Assembly: GCA_963854835.1 (NCBI GenBank)
Contig: OY978525.1
Location: forward strand, 21,360,309-21,424,308
Source: Megamerina dolium
Taxonomy: Eukaryota; Arthropoda; Insecta; Diptera; Megamerinidae
Direction of reading: 5' to 3'
DNA: 64,000 bases
The position numbers and the translations under genes are program-made. The notes under the pieces were generated by a model, which was not told where the DNA came from, ran no database searches, and saw nothing but the letters and a program-made list of their open reading frames with translations. The first letter of the stretch is position 1, and every line of letters starts with the position of its first letter. Below are positions 1 through 11,949 of the stretch, one piece after another.

Positions 1-975
1 TTCTCTATACTGACGCTGAGGACCACTCCGCACCGTTTAATACCGAACGGGGTTTCAGACAAGGTGACTCGTTATCGTACGACTTCTTCAATCTTATTAT
101 AGAGATAATAATACGAGCTGCTAATCTACGACATAATGGCACTATCTTCAACAAAAGTGTCATGCTGTTAGCGTATGCCGACGATATTGACATAATTGGC
201 ATGAACACGCGAGCAGTCAGTGCAGCATTCTCAGAGTTGGAAAGGGTGTCGCGTCGGATGGGTCTAACGGTGAACGAAGTATCTAGTGTCAACAAAAAAA
301 GAGTCCCGGCGTCTTGGACTGCACGTCACTGTTGACTACTACGCTTTTGAATTAGTAAGGGACTTTGTTTATCTTGGAACCAGTATTAACAGCAGTAATG
401 ACGTCAGCCTGGAGATATTGGGAAGGACCACTTTTGCAAACAGGTGCTACTTTGGGCTAAGTAAGCTATTGAGAAGTCGAGACCTCTCTCGAAGAACGAA
501 CACTACACTACTCTCATCATGCCTGTCCTTACATATGGCGCTAAAGCCTGGAAAATTTCCACTTCGGATGAGCGAATGCTTGGAGTTATCGAGAGAAAAG
601 TCCTACTCAAGATCTTTGGACCTATTTGTGTTGGTGGTGAGTACCGAATAAGGTACAGCCATGAGCTGTACGAGCTGTATGCCGATATTGACATAGTAAA
701 GCGCATCAAAATCCAGCGGCTGCGTTGGCTAGGTCATGTCGAGCGAATGGAAGAACACGATCCAGCTGAGAAAGTGTTATATTCGGAACACGCTGGAGGA
801 CGACGCAGAAGAGGAAAACCTAACCTCCGGTGGAAAGACCAAGTACTGGAGAACCTGACTGCGCTTGGCAATTCTAACTGGCGCCAGCTAGCGAAGAACA
901 GAGATGGCTGGCGAAGCATGTTATATTTTGCCTAAATCGATATTCGGTTGTTATGACCACATAAGTAAGTAATTA
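1..975 (+). mobile_element. LINE (non-LTR retrotransposon) 3' part, frameshifted reverse transcriptase
   Basis: The reverse-transcriptase coding sequence runs from the window edge in three frames. Bases 3-~335 include GFRQGD near 46-65 and the catalytic YADD at about 173-184. The frame then shifts to ~340-520 (VYLGTSINSSNDVSLEI), and again to 519-935 (LTYGAKAW, RLRWLGHVERMEE, GGRRRRGKPNLRWKDQV). This C-terminal block is characteristic of fly LINEs annotated as craft/RTE- or CR1-like ORF2. The short 3' UTR ends in AAGT repeats at ~961-971, as in the copy at 22827-23290. At least two indels break the frame, so the copy is dead. It lies on the 3' side of the channel gene, possibly within a long intron. 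Exact clade is uncertain. Confidence 0.85.
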
Positions 976-1044
976 TACTGGCGCTGAGATTGAGCGCAAT
1001 GTGATGCTTCGATTGTTTACAGTGAACGATTTTGTAAGTTTTTT

Positions 1045-1650
1045 CAAATGTGAGAAAAATTTCTAACAAAAAATTTGACTGAAATTTTGTATTGCAAATG
1101 AAATTTCGTGAGTTGGATCGCTGAAAATGCCACAGAAGGCTTGCGGTAAATCGCTTTCATCAAAAACATGTATATCTGAGTGGTAGAGTGCATTCAAAAG
1201 CGATCGAGTTGTGGTGGAAGATTTGCCGCGCTCTGGCCGGCTATCAACACCTTTAACTGAAGTTAACGAGGTGTCGTGCATTCGGAACTCTTGCCAGGAG
1301 ATCAAATGGTAAATAACGAATATTACTTGGGTGTTATGCAACGTTTGAGAAAGGAAATTCGTCGATCTGTGGAAAAAAAAAATTACGGATATTTCATTAT
1401 GATAACGCGCCTACGCGAAATAGCCACAAGACTATTTCTGCTATTGGCTAAGGCTATTGGCGAATTTTTGGCCAAAAACTCAACAAATATTGTCGAAACA
1501 AATATTGGCTCCTGCAAACTTTTTCTCTTTCTAAAACTTATTATTATCACTTACAGGCATCCGCTTTGCATCGATAAACGACATAAAAAAGAATTTGATG
1601 CGAGAATTGAAATGCGATTAAAAAATGTTTTGATAATTAGATTAAACTGA
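1045..1650 (+). mobile_element. Decayed mariner relic, internally deleted
   Basis: Bases 1125-1260 translate to a helix-turn-helix region with CISEW, a stop, then VVVEDLPRSGRLSTP. This matches the mariner N-terminal pattern (EWHKRF..GRE..EDDPRSGRPST). After a deletion, 1318-1640 resumes with YYLGVMQRLRKEIRRSVEK and then frameshifted traces of the C-terminal catalytic region (FLAKNSTNIV, FFLFLKL). The middle of the transposase, with the first two Asp residues, is missing. No terminal inverted repeats were found. An old mariner (DD34D-type) fossil is the best reading. Confidence 0.65.
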
Positions 1651-2159
1651 AATTAAGCTTCAGTATAGGAAACAGTTCTGCCAACTGAGCCACAAAACTT
1701 TTTTTGATAAACTATTTAAGCCCTTTCTCTTTAACCCCTTTTCGATAGAATGTATAAAGTAATCGCTATTTGAATTTTAACAATTACATTACCAGAATTG
1801 TAATTAAAATGTGGAACTAATTTTCCAACTCTTTTGAGAATGAATTGAAAAAACTAAAACGCCATACATCAACTACTTTATGGAATTAAAAAAAGCAATA
1901 TTTGACATATATCAATTTGATATATGCGATTACGAATTCAAGTTTTTTGTAATTAGTAGATTAAGTTTAATTTAATGATTTCCAAAATAACAATTCCTAT
2001 TCAATTGATGGTAAAATGTAAATATTCTTTTATGATGATGATTTCTTTTTAGATACACCAATTTTTGACAATATCAAGTCAATATGGGCAATTTGCTATC
2101 ATCATAAGTATTATACCTTGTATTATTCAATCATTTGAATGTTTGACTTGTTGACGTAC

Positions 2160-3943
2160 TGGCCTTTATATAGATAGTTGGGATGTAAAACGTTGAAAAC
2201 ACAACATAATCCTTCATCAGTCATTACGTCACGAAACAGCCCACTACAATTCTTCTTGGAATAACCAATTTGACAGTCTACTAGCATTTTCGAACAGGGT
2301 TGAGCGTGCTAAAAGGTTCATACATATGTAAATGAGGTTGTATGTAACTAAATTACTACTTACCTTCACTACAAAATCTGAAATGTCTAATGTATTGTTG
2401 CGAAAATTTGGTGTTTGACTTGATTGTTCATTGAATTCGTTCTCCGTAAAGCAGAGTAGTTTAAGAATGCCATATTCAAAAGAATCTCTAATAAAGTGGG
2501 TCAAGGTGAAAAAATAATTATGATTAAACTCGCTTGGTTACATTTAAAAAAGTTAGGAATTAAAATACTTGATATTTTTAAGTTTAAAAACATTACTCCA
2601 TAAAGCTACATAAGCAACATAAAGCTATTTTATTGATCTTGAGTGTTTAATGTTTAATGAACTTTTTAAGTCACCTAGTGGAGGTTAAAGGAGTTCATTC
2701 AACAATCATTTAATCAATTTCTTGCGGTTTTGGAAAGATATTTAAATTATGCAGGCTACTCGAAAAGTTACTTACTCACTATAGTTGGCTACTTTACTGA
2801 GTAACACCTGATTCATATTACAAATGGTTATTGCTGGAAATGGTATATCACCTATCGAAGTCGGATGAGGACTTATACCAATGATGACGGGTGTACTATT
2901 CCATCGCGAATAAATATTTATGATTAGATTGAATGTTATGATGAATGCAGCCAAAAAAGTGGAGAGAAAAAATGATCTAGAAATAGATGGAGAGATATGT
3001 TAGTAAGCAGGTTTCATTTTTAATTCAAATACAAGTTCTTCAATTTCAAGGTCATTCGATTAGCTACGAGGATGTTGATCATTCAAATATTATCTTGTTA
3101 GATTCGCTAGTACCGTAAAGGAATAAGTAAATGTATGGAAAGACATCTAATACGACGAACAGTGTTGTCTCATTATCATTTTACACTAAAAATAAAAAAT
3201 ACTGAAATGACAATTACATTTTTGATTGCTTCAGAATTTTATTATCAGACCTCTTGGCATTTCAGTTCATGATTCAATAAGATTTTATATGACTGCAGGC
3301 CCAATTTTTTGCGTAAAAGTCGCAAGCTTTTTAGACAACGTTGTTTATATTGCTTCGAATAGTCAGAGTAACAACATGTCAAAGTTCGAACCCATTTTTA
3401 AATATTTAAATTCAACATTAAATATTGTGTGGACACATTTTTGAGAATATTGTTTGAGAACGAGCTGTGTCAGCTTCGCACTGATATCAACAGTTAAGTG
3501 GATTAAAAGGAGTTCTTCTTAATTTAGTATTTACGTGAAATACTATACTAAAGCGTCTATTATAATGTAAAATATATTTTAAAATATATTTTATTTATAA
3601 CGACGGAGAAGAGGCCTTCTGTGGAAATACTAATTCCTGGAAAACCTGGCGCTTGGGAGCAAAGAGATAGCTGACGAAGCATGCTAAATTCGGCCTAATC
3701 GATTCTCGGTTGTAATGGCTATATAAATAACTAAGTAAGTAAGTAAGTAAAATGTATTAAATTTCATAGTTACCTTTCCCAAATGGTGATTGATTGATCG
3801 GTTATAAATTTAAAGCCATGTAATGTGGTCTGTTGCATGAATTTCCTGATATTACCAATGCAATAGTCTCTCATTATTTTATGAGCTTTGTTTTTTGAAA
3901 CTTGTGTATTATGAATGGGTTTTCGTGGTACTATTTGAACCAT
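2160..3943 (-). CDS. Pickpocket-type DEG/ENaC sodium channel subunit, first four exons (partial)
   Basis: Exons on the minus strand are 3943-3774, 2976-2776, 2487-2364 and 2308-2160. Introns of 797, 288 and 55 bp have GT..AG ends and phases 2, 2 and 0, so about 214 codons join without a stop. An in-frame TAA lies four codons upstream of the ATG at 3943-3941, which supports this start. Exon 1 carries the His-Gly gating motif (LHGFKF). Exon 2 opens with a ~25-residue hydrophobic TM1 and then FPAITICN, the family's post-TM1 FPAVTICN signature. Exons 3-4 hold the first extracellular cysteines and end in EGLCCVFNVLHP, another DEG/ENaC hallmark. Exon 4 closes on a GTACGT donor, but I found no further exon between 2159 and 1. 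Pickpocket proteins are usually 450-600 residues, so the finger/thumb domains, TM2 and pore are outside the window or lost. Members form trimeric amiloride-type cation channels for chemo- or mechanosensation. Which paralog this is cannot be told. Confidence 0.88.
3597..3751 (+). mobile_element. LINE 3'-tail fragment inside channel intron 1
   Basis: The segment repeats the last ~140 bases of the LINE at 1-975 with a small internal deletion: CGACGGAGAAGAGG, GAAGCATGCTAAATTCGGCC, CGATTCTCGGTTGTAATGGC, then four to five AAGT units. It lies between exon 1 (ends 3774) and exon 2 (starts 2976) of the minus-strand channel gene, so it is an intronic 5'-truncated insertion in the opposite orientation. 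No convincing target duplication is visible. Confidence 0.75.
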
Positions 3944-4549
3944 AATTTCGGTTTAAAAAAACTTAGTTAAAGAATTATATGTGCTCAGTATAATACGAGT
4001 AATACTAAAGGAAGTTGTAGTTTACACAACGAATCTCAGCAAGTAAAAGATTTTGCATTTGTATAAACATTTTAGTTTTATATAGCTTTTTGTATGCCTA
4101 CGAGTATGTGTGGGTAGATACTCGTATGTATTACAACAAAGAAAAAGTAGGATGATTTAGTTTTAATTGCTACACAGAAAACACTTAAAATAATTATCTG
4201 CACACATTTACACACGACAATAACGTTACATAAAGAACAACATACAGGTACTTACACTTAGAAATGCTTAAGGAATATTTTTATGCGTGAATGTTTAATA
4301 ACACAATGCAGTACTTTAGTTTATGTGGGTAGAGTATACACAATACTAATATTATGCTCATATGTATATGTTTGTGGTTTATAATCAACCATCTTCAAGT
4401 TGAGGTTCTAAGATTTACATGAAGATGTATGGTTAGCAGAGTGTTAAATTGCTGAATATATAGGGAGATAGAATAACAGTTTTCGGAATTTAATAATTTG
4501 GGACTTAAGTTCGGTTTATGACATTTAACATTTGAAAATAATATATTTT
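3944..4549. other. AT-rich intergenic stretch upstream of the channel gene
   Basis: No coding exon, RNA gene or repeat is recognised here. It would contain the promoter and 5' UTR of the minus-strand channel gene. No TATA or initiator element could be assigned with confidence. Confidence 0.4.
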
Positions 4550-4855
4550 AAATGTTGTCCGCAACTGGCTCTTACATGATCCATTCAATGAGTCCAATTT
4601 TCAAACACTCTTTCGACTATTTCGGCCGTTATGGTTATCGCTTTTAATACAGGAATCGATTGTGGTTTAACGACATAAACAAGTAATTTCACATACCCCC
4701 ATAAGAAGTTATCCCACAGCGTCAGAGCTGTTGGAAATAAATTTCCACAATTTGTAAACGTTGTTCTGGCGTAAGTCTATTAATGGTGAAATATCAATGA
4801 ATAATGAATACAAATGTCATATAAACATGACAGTTGTTACGTGTGAGATATCTGA
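4550..4855 (-). mobile_element. Mariner-superfamily deletion relic (DUF4817-type transposase)
   Basis: Read on the minus strand, ~4790-4735 gives RLTPEQRLQIVEIYFQ, the N-terminal helix-turn-helix start of a Tc1/mariner-superfamily transposase group common in insects. It is directly followed (~4715-4550) by LWGYVK.LVYVVKPQSIP and VFENWT, the extreme C-terminus of the same family. Almost the whole catalytic core is deleted. The family is the same as at 26869-27731. Assignment to a DUF4817-type N-terminus is from recalled family patterns. Confidence 0.6.
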
Positions 4856-4964
4856 TCTGATATCCCTGTTGGAAAAAGTACCTTCTGTTGGATCACTCCT
4901 TATGTATGTATGCACCCTGGATGGATATATGAATGGTTCATTATTTAAATTAGGTTTTGGATAA

Positions 4965-5354
4965 TGGCATTTTAATGGTTAGATGGATTTAATGTTAGGC
5001 TCTATACATATGTTCATATGTATGAAACAAAAAAGAATACGGTCACTTAATAGCCATTTTCGTAGAATATAATATAAGTACGAGTACATGTGGTTTTTTG
5101 ATGTAATTTTATTATTTCTAATAAGCAAAAAGGAAAAAGGCGGGTTTGTATAAGAATAAAATAAGCATGGGTTTGTATAAGAATAAAATAAGCATATACG
5201 AATACAAAAATTGACTCTCTATGAAAATCGCTTACCTCACTTTAAGATGCAGGATTGTAAAAATATTCTAAGATCACTTATAAGGTGATACGCAACTTTA
5301 ATAGAAGGGACCGATGAAGCGTCCATACTGTCAAAATATAACGTAAATATATTT
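4965..5354. other. AT-rich stretch with one short tandem duplication
   Basis: The only structure seen is a direct duplication of ~29 bp at 5136-5192: TTTGTATAAGAATAAAATAA followed by GCAT occurs twice, separated by a few bases. There is no gene signal. Confidence 0.5.
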
Positions 5355-5838
5355 CTAATGTAAATAAATGCCCCTAATTTCATAACATATATTTAATTTC
5401 GAGGTTTTAGAAGAAAAATATAATTTATGTTTTAAAAATCCTAATTGCTTGGATAAATCAAAATAATTATTAAAGCATAGTAATTCTCTTAGAGGTATGC
5501 CCCTAGAACAGTGAAATGTCTGACTGATCAGCAGTAAATCATTTTCTCCGACAATTTCCCCAAATATACTTATCTCAAAACTCCACCTGTAAGGGGACTT
5601 CCCCATAAAATTTATGTTTTTATCTAATTGAAAGAACATCAATCAGATTGAGCACTGTATCGATAATATCACGACTGACTGTTGGCCTTACATTATGGTA
5701 AGGCCAATTGGCGGCCGGCATACATAGACACCTAACGTAATGATATCTACTCTGCCAAAACATTTCGTCTGTTATATTGGACCCTAAGTAACCAAACTCT
5801 TGTCGTACTACCAGAAGTTTTATTTTCAGTAATAGCAA
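5355..5838 (-). other. Two abutting open frames, unassigned
   Basis: Two minus-strand open frames of 72 residues (5838-5620) and 95 residues (5642-5355) overlap in different frames. The first contains SRYHYVRCLCMPAANWPY and ends in a hydrophobic stretch; the second has KSPYRWSFEISIFGEIVG. Codon composition is less skewed than in the neighbouring AT-rich DNA. I recognise no family and see no clear splice sites joining them. They could be exons of a decayed or small gene, or chance. Confidence 0.2.
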
Positions 5839-7440
5839 AAATACACAGCCTTCATAAATTTAGAATTCTGATTTACATATCCATTATATATCGTATAATA
5901 TCCGTCAGTATAATTACTATTGTTCATTTTCCTTTTTTGTTCGCAAATGGCTAATTGAAATTATATTAATATCTCGTTATAATTATTGCAAATACATTAT
6001 CCCTATTATTTTCGCGTTGCTCTTTATTGTTTTCTTAATTTATATACCTAAATATTCAAGTACATAGATAGTTGACAGGAGTCGTAGTTACTGAAGTTGA
6101 TGTCTTTCAAGAATATACGAGTAATTGCAAATTGTTATTGTATCGTAAGTATGAAGTCTTTGAAAAAATAAGTACAGCGCTAATAAAAATAGCCATAAAA
6201 ATGTTCAGATATTTTGTGTTGTACATTTTTAATGTTAATGATTTGTTTTTATATTAAGAGTAGGTAGGTATCATTTACGTATTCGCAGTCTTACTTAATC
6301 GCAATGTAATAATAATTGTCTTTACTGCAAATGGTAGAAAAAATTCTAGTTGTCAATTAATTTCGTGTATTTGATTTTTATGTATTCCTTAAAGCATCGA
6401 CCGTGTAAGAATGTATCTTGTGGTATAATTTGTTTGCTTGTGCGAGGAATATTAAATACCTATATGAATGAACTTCCTTGAAAATAATACTTATTACATA
6501 TAGTTGGAAGCCACATGTAATTATTATATCTGAAAGAAACGTATTTTGGGATTGTATTTATTATCGGATTTTAACAAGCTGGGTAGGCATTACATAAGTA
6601 TATGTGCATTGATGATGTGTAAAGTATAAAAATTGCTGAGTGGTAATAAGATATCTCTTCATTTAGCTTTAATAAAGTGCTTTAGTAATGGTTAAAATCA
6701 AGTGAAGGTCTTCAAATTCCCTATTTTTGTTGCCTTTTATATAAGCAGTCATTACAGAATTTTTTCTAAATGGATCTTGGACGACTAAACAATTTTTCCA
6801 ATATTTTCTTAGAGGCGATATAATCTAGGTATTTCTACGACAGCTGCGATGACACTCATCACCCATTGAGTCCACTCAGAATTCTGTAAGGGACGATGTT
6901 AGGCTCTTGGATAGAAAACGCCTGCATCATGATATACTTGTCAGGTATATGTGTTCGGTTTAGCATTTGTAAATTAAATGATTTTGAAACTATGCTTACT
7001 AATTTAATAATGCACAACATCCTGAAAACTTGGCTAAAGAAATATGCTTTCTGTGTTTTTATTTTTAATTTCTCACCATGTCCGTTACCAAAAGGTGTTC
7101 TAAGTATTACAAATTTCATTATTATACTATTTGTTAATCATGGTTACATCTCATCTCTTACAATATTTTGTATTTCATATATTACTTCAGAGCTTTTTTA
7201 CAAAGCTGATTCAGAAGCTAAGCACATTAATGCTGTCCGAAGAATTTGCAATGACTTGGTTGTTGTTAGAAAAAATTCAAATTGGTAAAATACTATTAAC
7301 GTATATGAACCGTGGTTTTAACCTGCAATCTCCTGTACTCAAAACTCGCTGGTTAAACAAATTTTGATATTTACCCAAAAGAGCTCATGTCTACGAAAAA
7401 TGTGTTTGCTTAGAATGAAGTTACGCACTAGATCTACATC
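5839..7440. other. Unassigned AT-rich DNA
   Basis: No recognisable gene or repeat. Overlapping open frames on both strands at 6859-7288 have no family features and look like chance. Confidence 0.4.
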
Positions 7441-7444
7441 ATTT

Positions 7445-7865
7445 CCAATTGTAAATGCGAAAATGGCAATTAAAAATAATAATGGTAAATTATAAATATG
7501 AAAGCGTCAATTGAAAATAAGATTAGTCAATTGTATATGCGAAAGCGTCTATTGAAATTGAGAATAATCAGTTGTAAATGAGAAAGCCTCAAATAAAATT
7601 GAGAAACTCATTTTGAAGTAATTACAATATAATATGATTATTTCGCATTTTCTTTCGATACTTTCTTATTTTCATTTGACGCTTTCTCATATACAACAGA
7701 CTATTCTCATTTTTAATAGACGCTGTATAATTTACAATTGACGCTTTCTTATTTTAAAATTGCTAATCTCATTTACTCATTGACTATTCTGATTGTCAAT
7801 TGCAATACACGTTTTCGCATTCACATTTGACCCTTTCTCTTTTACAATTGGAAATGGTGAAGTTG
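7445..7865. repeat. Inverted repeat built from degenerate ~40-bp tandem units
   Basis: The left half (7445-~7615) repeats a degenerate unit of the form caATTGTAaATGCGAAAGCGTCaATTGAaAT about every 40 bp. From ~7640 to 7865 the complement appears (TTTCATTTGACGCTTTCTC, ACAATTGACGCTTTCTTATT, TTTACAATTG). The two halves form an imperfect palindrome with its centre near 7630. This resembles a foldback element with repeat-built arms. Confidence 0.6.
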
Positions 7866-7924
7866 AACGTGCTTTGCAGTAAAAACATATATTTTAAAAT
7901 TATAAAGGGATGTTATTCAGAAGA

Positions 7925-8090
7925 CTTTGGTTAAGCTAAGAACTTGGACCAGATGTGGTCTAGGCGTTAATCCGGGAAAAGCTGAACGGATGCATTTCAC
8001 TATTAAACCCCAAATTTCAGTCTTCACTTTCACGACACTCTGTGGTTAATAGTTGAAGGCTCAATCCGGTCTCCTCAGGTCACTGGTGCA
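7925..8090 (+). mobile_element. LINE reverse-transcriptase fragment (Jockey/LOA/R1-like)
   Basis: The frame from ~7930 reads RTWTRCGLGVNPGKAERMHF then TIKPQISVF. This matches the segment after the catalytic YADD box in Jockey/LOA/R1-type LINEs (W...GLGVNP.KTELVLFT...KIP.F). It is a different lineage from the LINE at 1-975. The fragment has no ends. Confidence 0.5.
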
Positions 8091-8810
8091 AAGTGATTCT
8101 TGAAGAACAACTCGAATTCGTTTTAATACTCATTGTAGAAAAGTTAAATGATAGCTTACTTCTGGCAATCAGAAGGAATCATGACAATCATACCGACTGT
8201 TCAAAAGTTAGTCCAAAGAACCCGTTGTGTTATATTAAATCGTTAATTAACTCATTATGTTATAGTTTAATCGTTATTAAATGCATATAGACAAACATCA
8301 ATGGTTTGAGGTGATTACGTAGCTATGAAAACAATGACAAAGTCATTATTTAAGTATTCGGTCCGCCAAATTTCATTGATCTTTTTGAACTTCGAAGTGG
8401 ATTAATGATATCACAATTGATCTAATCGTTGAAAGCGTTGTTTTATAAGTGACCATGAAATATTCTTTTGATGAAAAATCATTAGTTGGTAAAGGTTAAC
8501 TGCATAACCATACGAGGGTTCTCACATTAATATTATGATGAATTTGTTGTTGAACTCGTTCATATTTCATGCATGCATACGAGGATGCATCTGCTGTTAT
8601 TATTGTTATTGTTGTTGTTGTTGCTGCTGTTATGTATAAACCCACACCACTTGTAAAGGAGTTCCTTCACCTTATGTGTGCTCAAAAATGCACTTCAAGT
8701 ACTTCAAGTACTTACCTAAGCATATACTCGTATGCACGTAGAAGGTGCGACAATTATGTATTAAGACTGCCTCGAGAAAACACAATTAAAACACGATATC
8801 TGCTATTTTT
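8091..8810. other. Unassigned AT-rich DNA
   Basis: Contains a short impure (TTG)n/(TTA)n run near 8597-8630 and nothing else that can be supported. Confidence 0.4.
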
Positions 8811-8814
8811 CGGT

Positions 8815-9090
8815 ATATTTATTCGAAATATTCTCCTCCTGATTCAATACACTTGTTACATCGATTTAATAGTGATTCAAACGTGTGTTCCAGCTCATTT
8901 TTCGGAATTGCCTCCAGTGCCCTCGTCGAAGCCCGTTGTATGGTCTGAATGTCATCAAAAAAGCATCCTTTCAACTTCAATTTCAGTTTTGGGAACAAAA
9001 AGAAGTCGCACGGTGCCAAATCAGGTGAATACGGCGGGTGATTCAGCACACAGACCTGATTCCGAGCCAAAAATTGACGAACAATGAGTG
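8815..9090 (-). mobile_element. Mariner transposase C-terminal fragment
   Basis: The minus strand from ~9087 to 8819 is open for ~88 residues: FLARNQV, then HPPYSPDLAPCDFFLFPKLK and the C-terminal KGCFFDDIQTI..STRALEAI, ending at a stop. HPPYSPDLAPCDFFLFP is the third catalytic Asp block of mariner (DD34D) transposases. The N-terminal two thirds and both terminal repeats are absent, so this is an immobile fragment with its frame preserved. Confidence 0.85.
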
Positions 9091-9660
9091 CTGTGTGTTA
9101 TATTTCATGTTAAATTTCATGTTAAAATTATCAAACGAACACGTGTTTTGTAAAATGAATGTCAATAAACATTAAATGTCAACCAAATGCCATGAAATTT
9201 TGACAGTCAGTAGAGGAAGGTTGAAGCTTCAAAACGCATGTACTCACACATAGATGGCGTGCTTGGTTCCTGAGATATGGTTCGAGTCTTATTACATATT
9301 TGTCGCACCTTGTATGTATATCACATATGTGTACAATATAATTATCCTAAAATATGTGTTACATGCACTTAGTAAGTGTAAGTATTATCGTCAAGATATA
9401 ACAAGGAAGCACACAAGTAAGCAACGAGGTAACCAAACGGCTGAATAATGAAGGTGGTGGTCGTAATGATTGTACGTAACATTGCACCATTCAATATTGT
9501 CTACTATTCGTGTATATCATGTGTGCTTGTAAACTATACGTAAGCATTGGTTGGTTGAGGAGGATACTCATTTTTAGTTAATTCGAACAAGTTGGGATAG
9601 GATTCTAGTATAGAAGTGAATGAAAAATTAAAATATTATTATGTAGGTACTACATACGAA
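9091..9660. other. Unassigned AT-rich DNA
   Basis: No gene, RNA or repeat could be supported in this stretch. Confidence 0.4.
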
Positions 9661-9664
9661 GAAA

Positions 9665-10214
9665 CTAACAAAAGTTCGGTAAATTGATTATATTTTATGT
9701 GATTTTGAAGAATCCAAAATCATCGACCAACGAGATAAATGTGGCTCTGGTTAAGGGAAACATGGACAAAGATCCACGAATGACACAAGACATGATAGCC
9801 AGTGAATTGCATTTGAATACTATGGCCTTATCGCGAATATTGCGGAATGATTTACAATACATGAAGAAATCTGTTCGATGGGTCCCACGAATTTGAATGA
9901 AGTCTAAGAAAATTCGAAAACGGAGAGTCTAGAAACTTCAGTATGATCGCAACAGGTGACGAAGCTTGGTTTTATAAGTACAACCCAGAAAAATTTGAGG
10001 GGAAAAGTATTTGATAGCAATGCAGAGATAATCAATGCTGTTAACGTAGAATTAACAAGCTACGAAAATGTGATTTTAAGGATTGCTTTGATCAGTGAAT
10101 CTACAGTTAAAAAAAATCTAATGAAGTAAATAGTGATTATGAAGAAAATATAAAAAATATTAAATTAGAAACATTTTAATTTTAAACACTTGCAGCTTAC
10201 CGAACTTTTGTTAG
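9665..10214 (+). mobile_element. Short mariner deletion derivative with intact terminal inverted repeats
   Basis: It is bounded by perfect 18-bp inverted repeats, CTAACAAAAGTTCGGTAA at 9665-9682 and its complement at 10197-10214. Inside, 9738-9895 encodes KDPRMTQDMIASELHLN, then SRILRNDLQ and VRWVPR, a mariner-type N-terminal/linker region. Traces follow of the first catalytic block (ATGDEAWFYKYNPE, ~9948-9990) and, after a deletion, of the C-terminus (~10030-10130). At ~550 bp it is less than half the usual ~1.3 kb, so it is non-autonomous. Confidence 0.8.
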
Positions 10215-11949
10215 CAGTTAGTGTATATATGCAGACATATGTGTGATATATATTTACATGAAGATAGCGTAAATTGAAAACAATTTATTCATAATTAACC
10301 TAGTCTTTCGTGTTACTCCTTTCGCAATTTTTCTTTCTAGTTTTCTCTCACTCTCTCCCTCACACTCTTAAATTGAATGTTTTATAAAATGGATGCTTCT
10401 ATTTCTTATTATTATCCATAGCATCATTTGTCGTCTTTACCTTATCTTTGTCAGAATGAGCTCTTTCCTTCTACTAGCACGACAGAAATGTGTAGCATAT
10501 AACGTTACAAGGACATCATACATACTAGTTCGAATATTTGTGTATGAGGCTAAAAATGAGGTTCATTAACTCATTGTTATTATTCGCAGAATATACATAT
10601 ATTTATAAGTATTGCTACTTCACTGAGTGTGTACCTACTTACATATAGATACATATATACTCCTATGTATGCATGTCTTAACATCGTAAGGTTTATTATA
10701 CTCAATTTCGTTCTTCATCATCATAATCATAATAATTATCATAATGATCATCGTGCTCTTTAACTATTTGTAGACATATTTTATGACCTTAGAACACTTA
10801 GAATACTAACGCTTTTATGTACAATGTTCTTCCTAAACACATACAATATATCGAATATAATGCATGCATGTAATAAGTCGTTGCTGTTGTTGGTTGTTGG
10901 TAGTCGTCGTAATTGCGTACGCTTGACTGTAACATAAAAACATAATTTATTTGATGAGTGTACTTACGTCAGTGTACATATGAGTAGGTATGAATCTAAA
11001 AATCGTATAAAGAATGGCGTACAATTATTTGTAAAAACGAAAATTGTTCAGTGTTTCAATAACACACTCGTTTCAATAGCACGGTAATAACATATGTGGT
11101 CTATTAGAACAGCGCAGCATTGTCCATTAAAGTATTTACGTAAAACACTTGAAGGCATCAAACGGTTGAATTTAATTTTGTGTTAGTATATCCATCAATG
11201 AATATATTATATATAGTAACTACTATATATAGTTTTGTCAATTTGTATTTCAAAGCGAAGATTTCAAACTTTAGCTTTGCCTAAAAGTATGGAGTAATTT
11301 TAAATGCATTTTTAATTTTTAGCACTTTTGATTTCATACTAACAATTTTCATTCTATTTCGTTTATTAATCCAGAAAAATTTTTGAAGGTTTTGAACCAC
11401 AAATTTCACAAAAAATGTCCTGGAAATTGCGATATAAATGTCTATTTAATGCAAAAAACTGGCTGCCGCATCCTCTCAGAAACGTTAAAATCAAATTTTC
11501 AAAACTACACAAAACTACAGTCTTATATAAATATCGATTTCATGTCGTGGATCAGTATAGATATGTTCATAAAAGAGGTGTAGGAGAAAAATTGGGTGGG
11601 TGTTAGCCATACGTTTTATAGCTGACCGAATCAAACCAATCTAAATACGTGTGGAAATGTTTATATCGTCTGCCAGATTAGATCTTTTTCTCATGGAAGT
11701 GTCATTGAGAAATTTTCAGCCACATTCATCGTATGTGTCGTAATCGTGAGATATTTTACATCGGTAATTATGCTAAATACGAGAATGGAATATGACTTAT
11801 TTAGTTATGAATTTTCTTTTAAAAATCTAACATGTTTTACAAACCACAGACAGCTTATTAATTTGTATATACTTTTCAACACTAAAACTAAAAATTATTA
11901 TATGCAATTGATTCAACGTCTTAGATGGGTCGGGCATGCCTTAAGGTAG
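10215..11949. other. Unassigned AT-rich DNA
   Basis: No gene is recognised. The frame near 11900-11949 (QLIQRLRWVGHALR) resembles the RLRWLGHVER box of fly LINEs. It may be a minimal LINE shred, but it is too short to be sure. Confidence 0.35.

Noticed and set aside
6859..7288. Overlapping open frames of 86 and 130 codons on opposite strands
   Set aside because: No motif, splice signal or family resemblance; hydrophobic residues follow from T-rich DNA.
8569..9087. 172-codon plus-strand open frame
   Set aside because: Its second half is antisense to the mariner transposase fragment and its first half spans a TTG/TTA run; it is a shadow.
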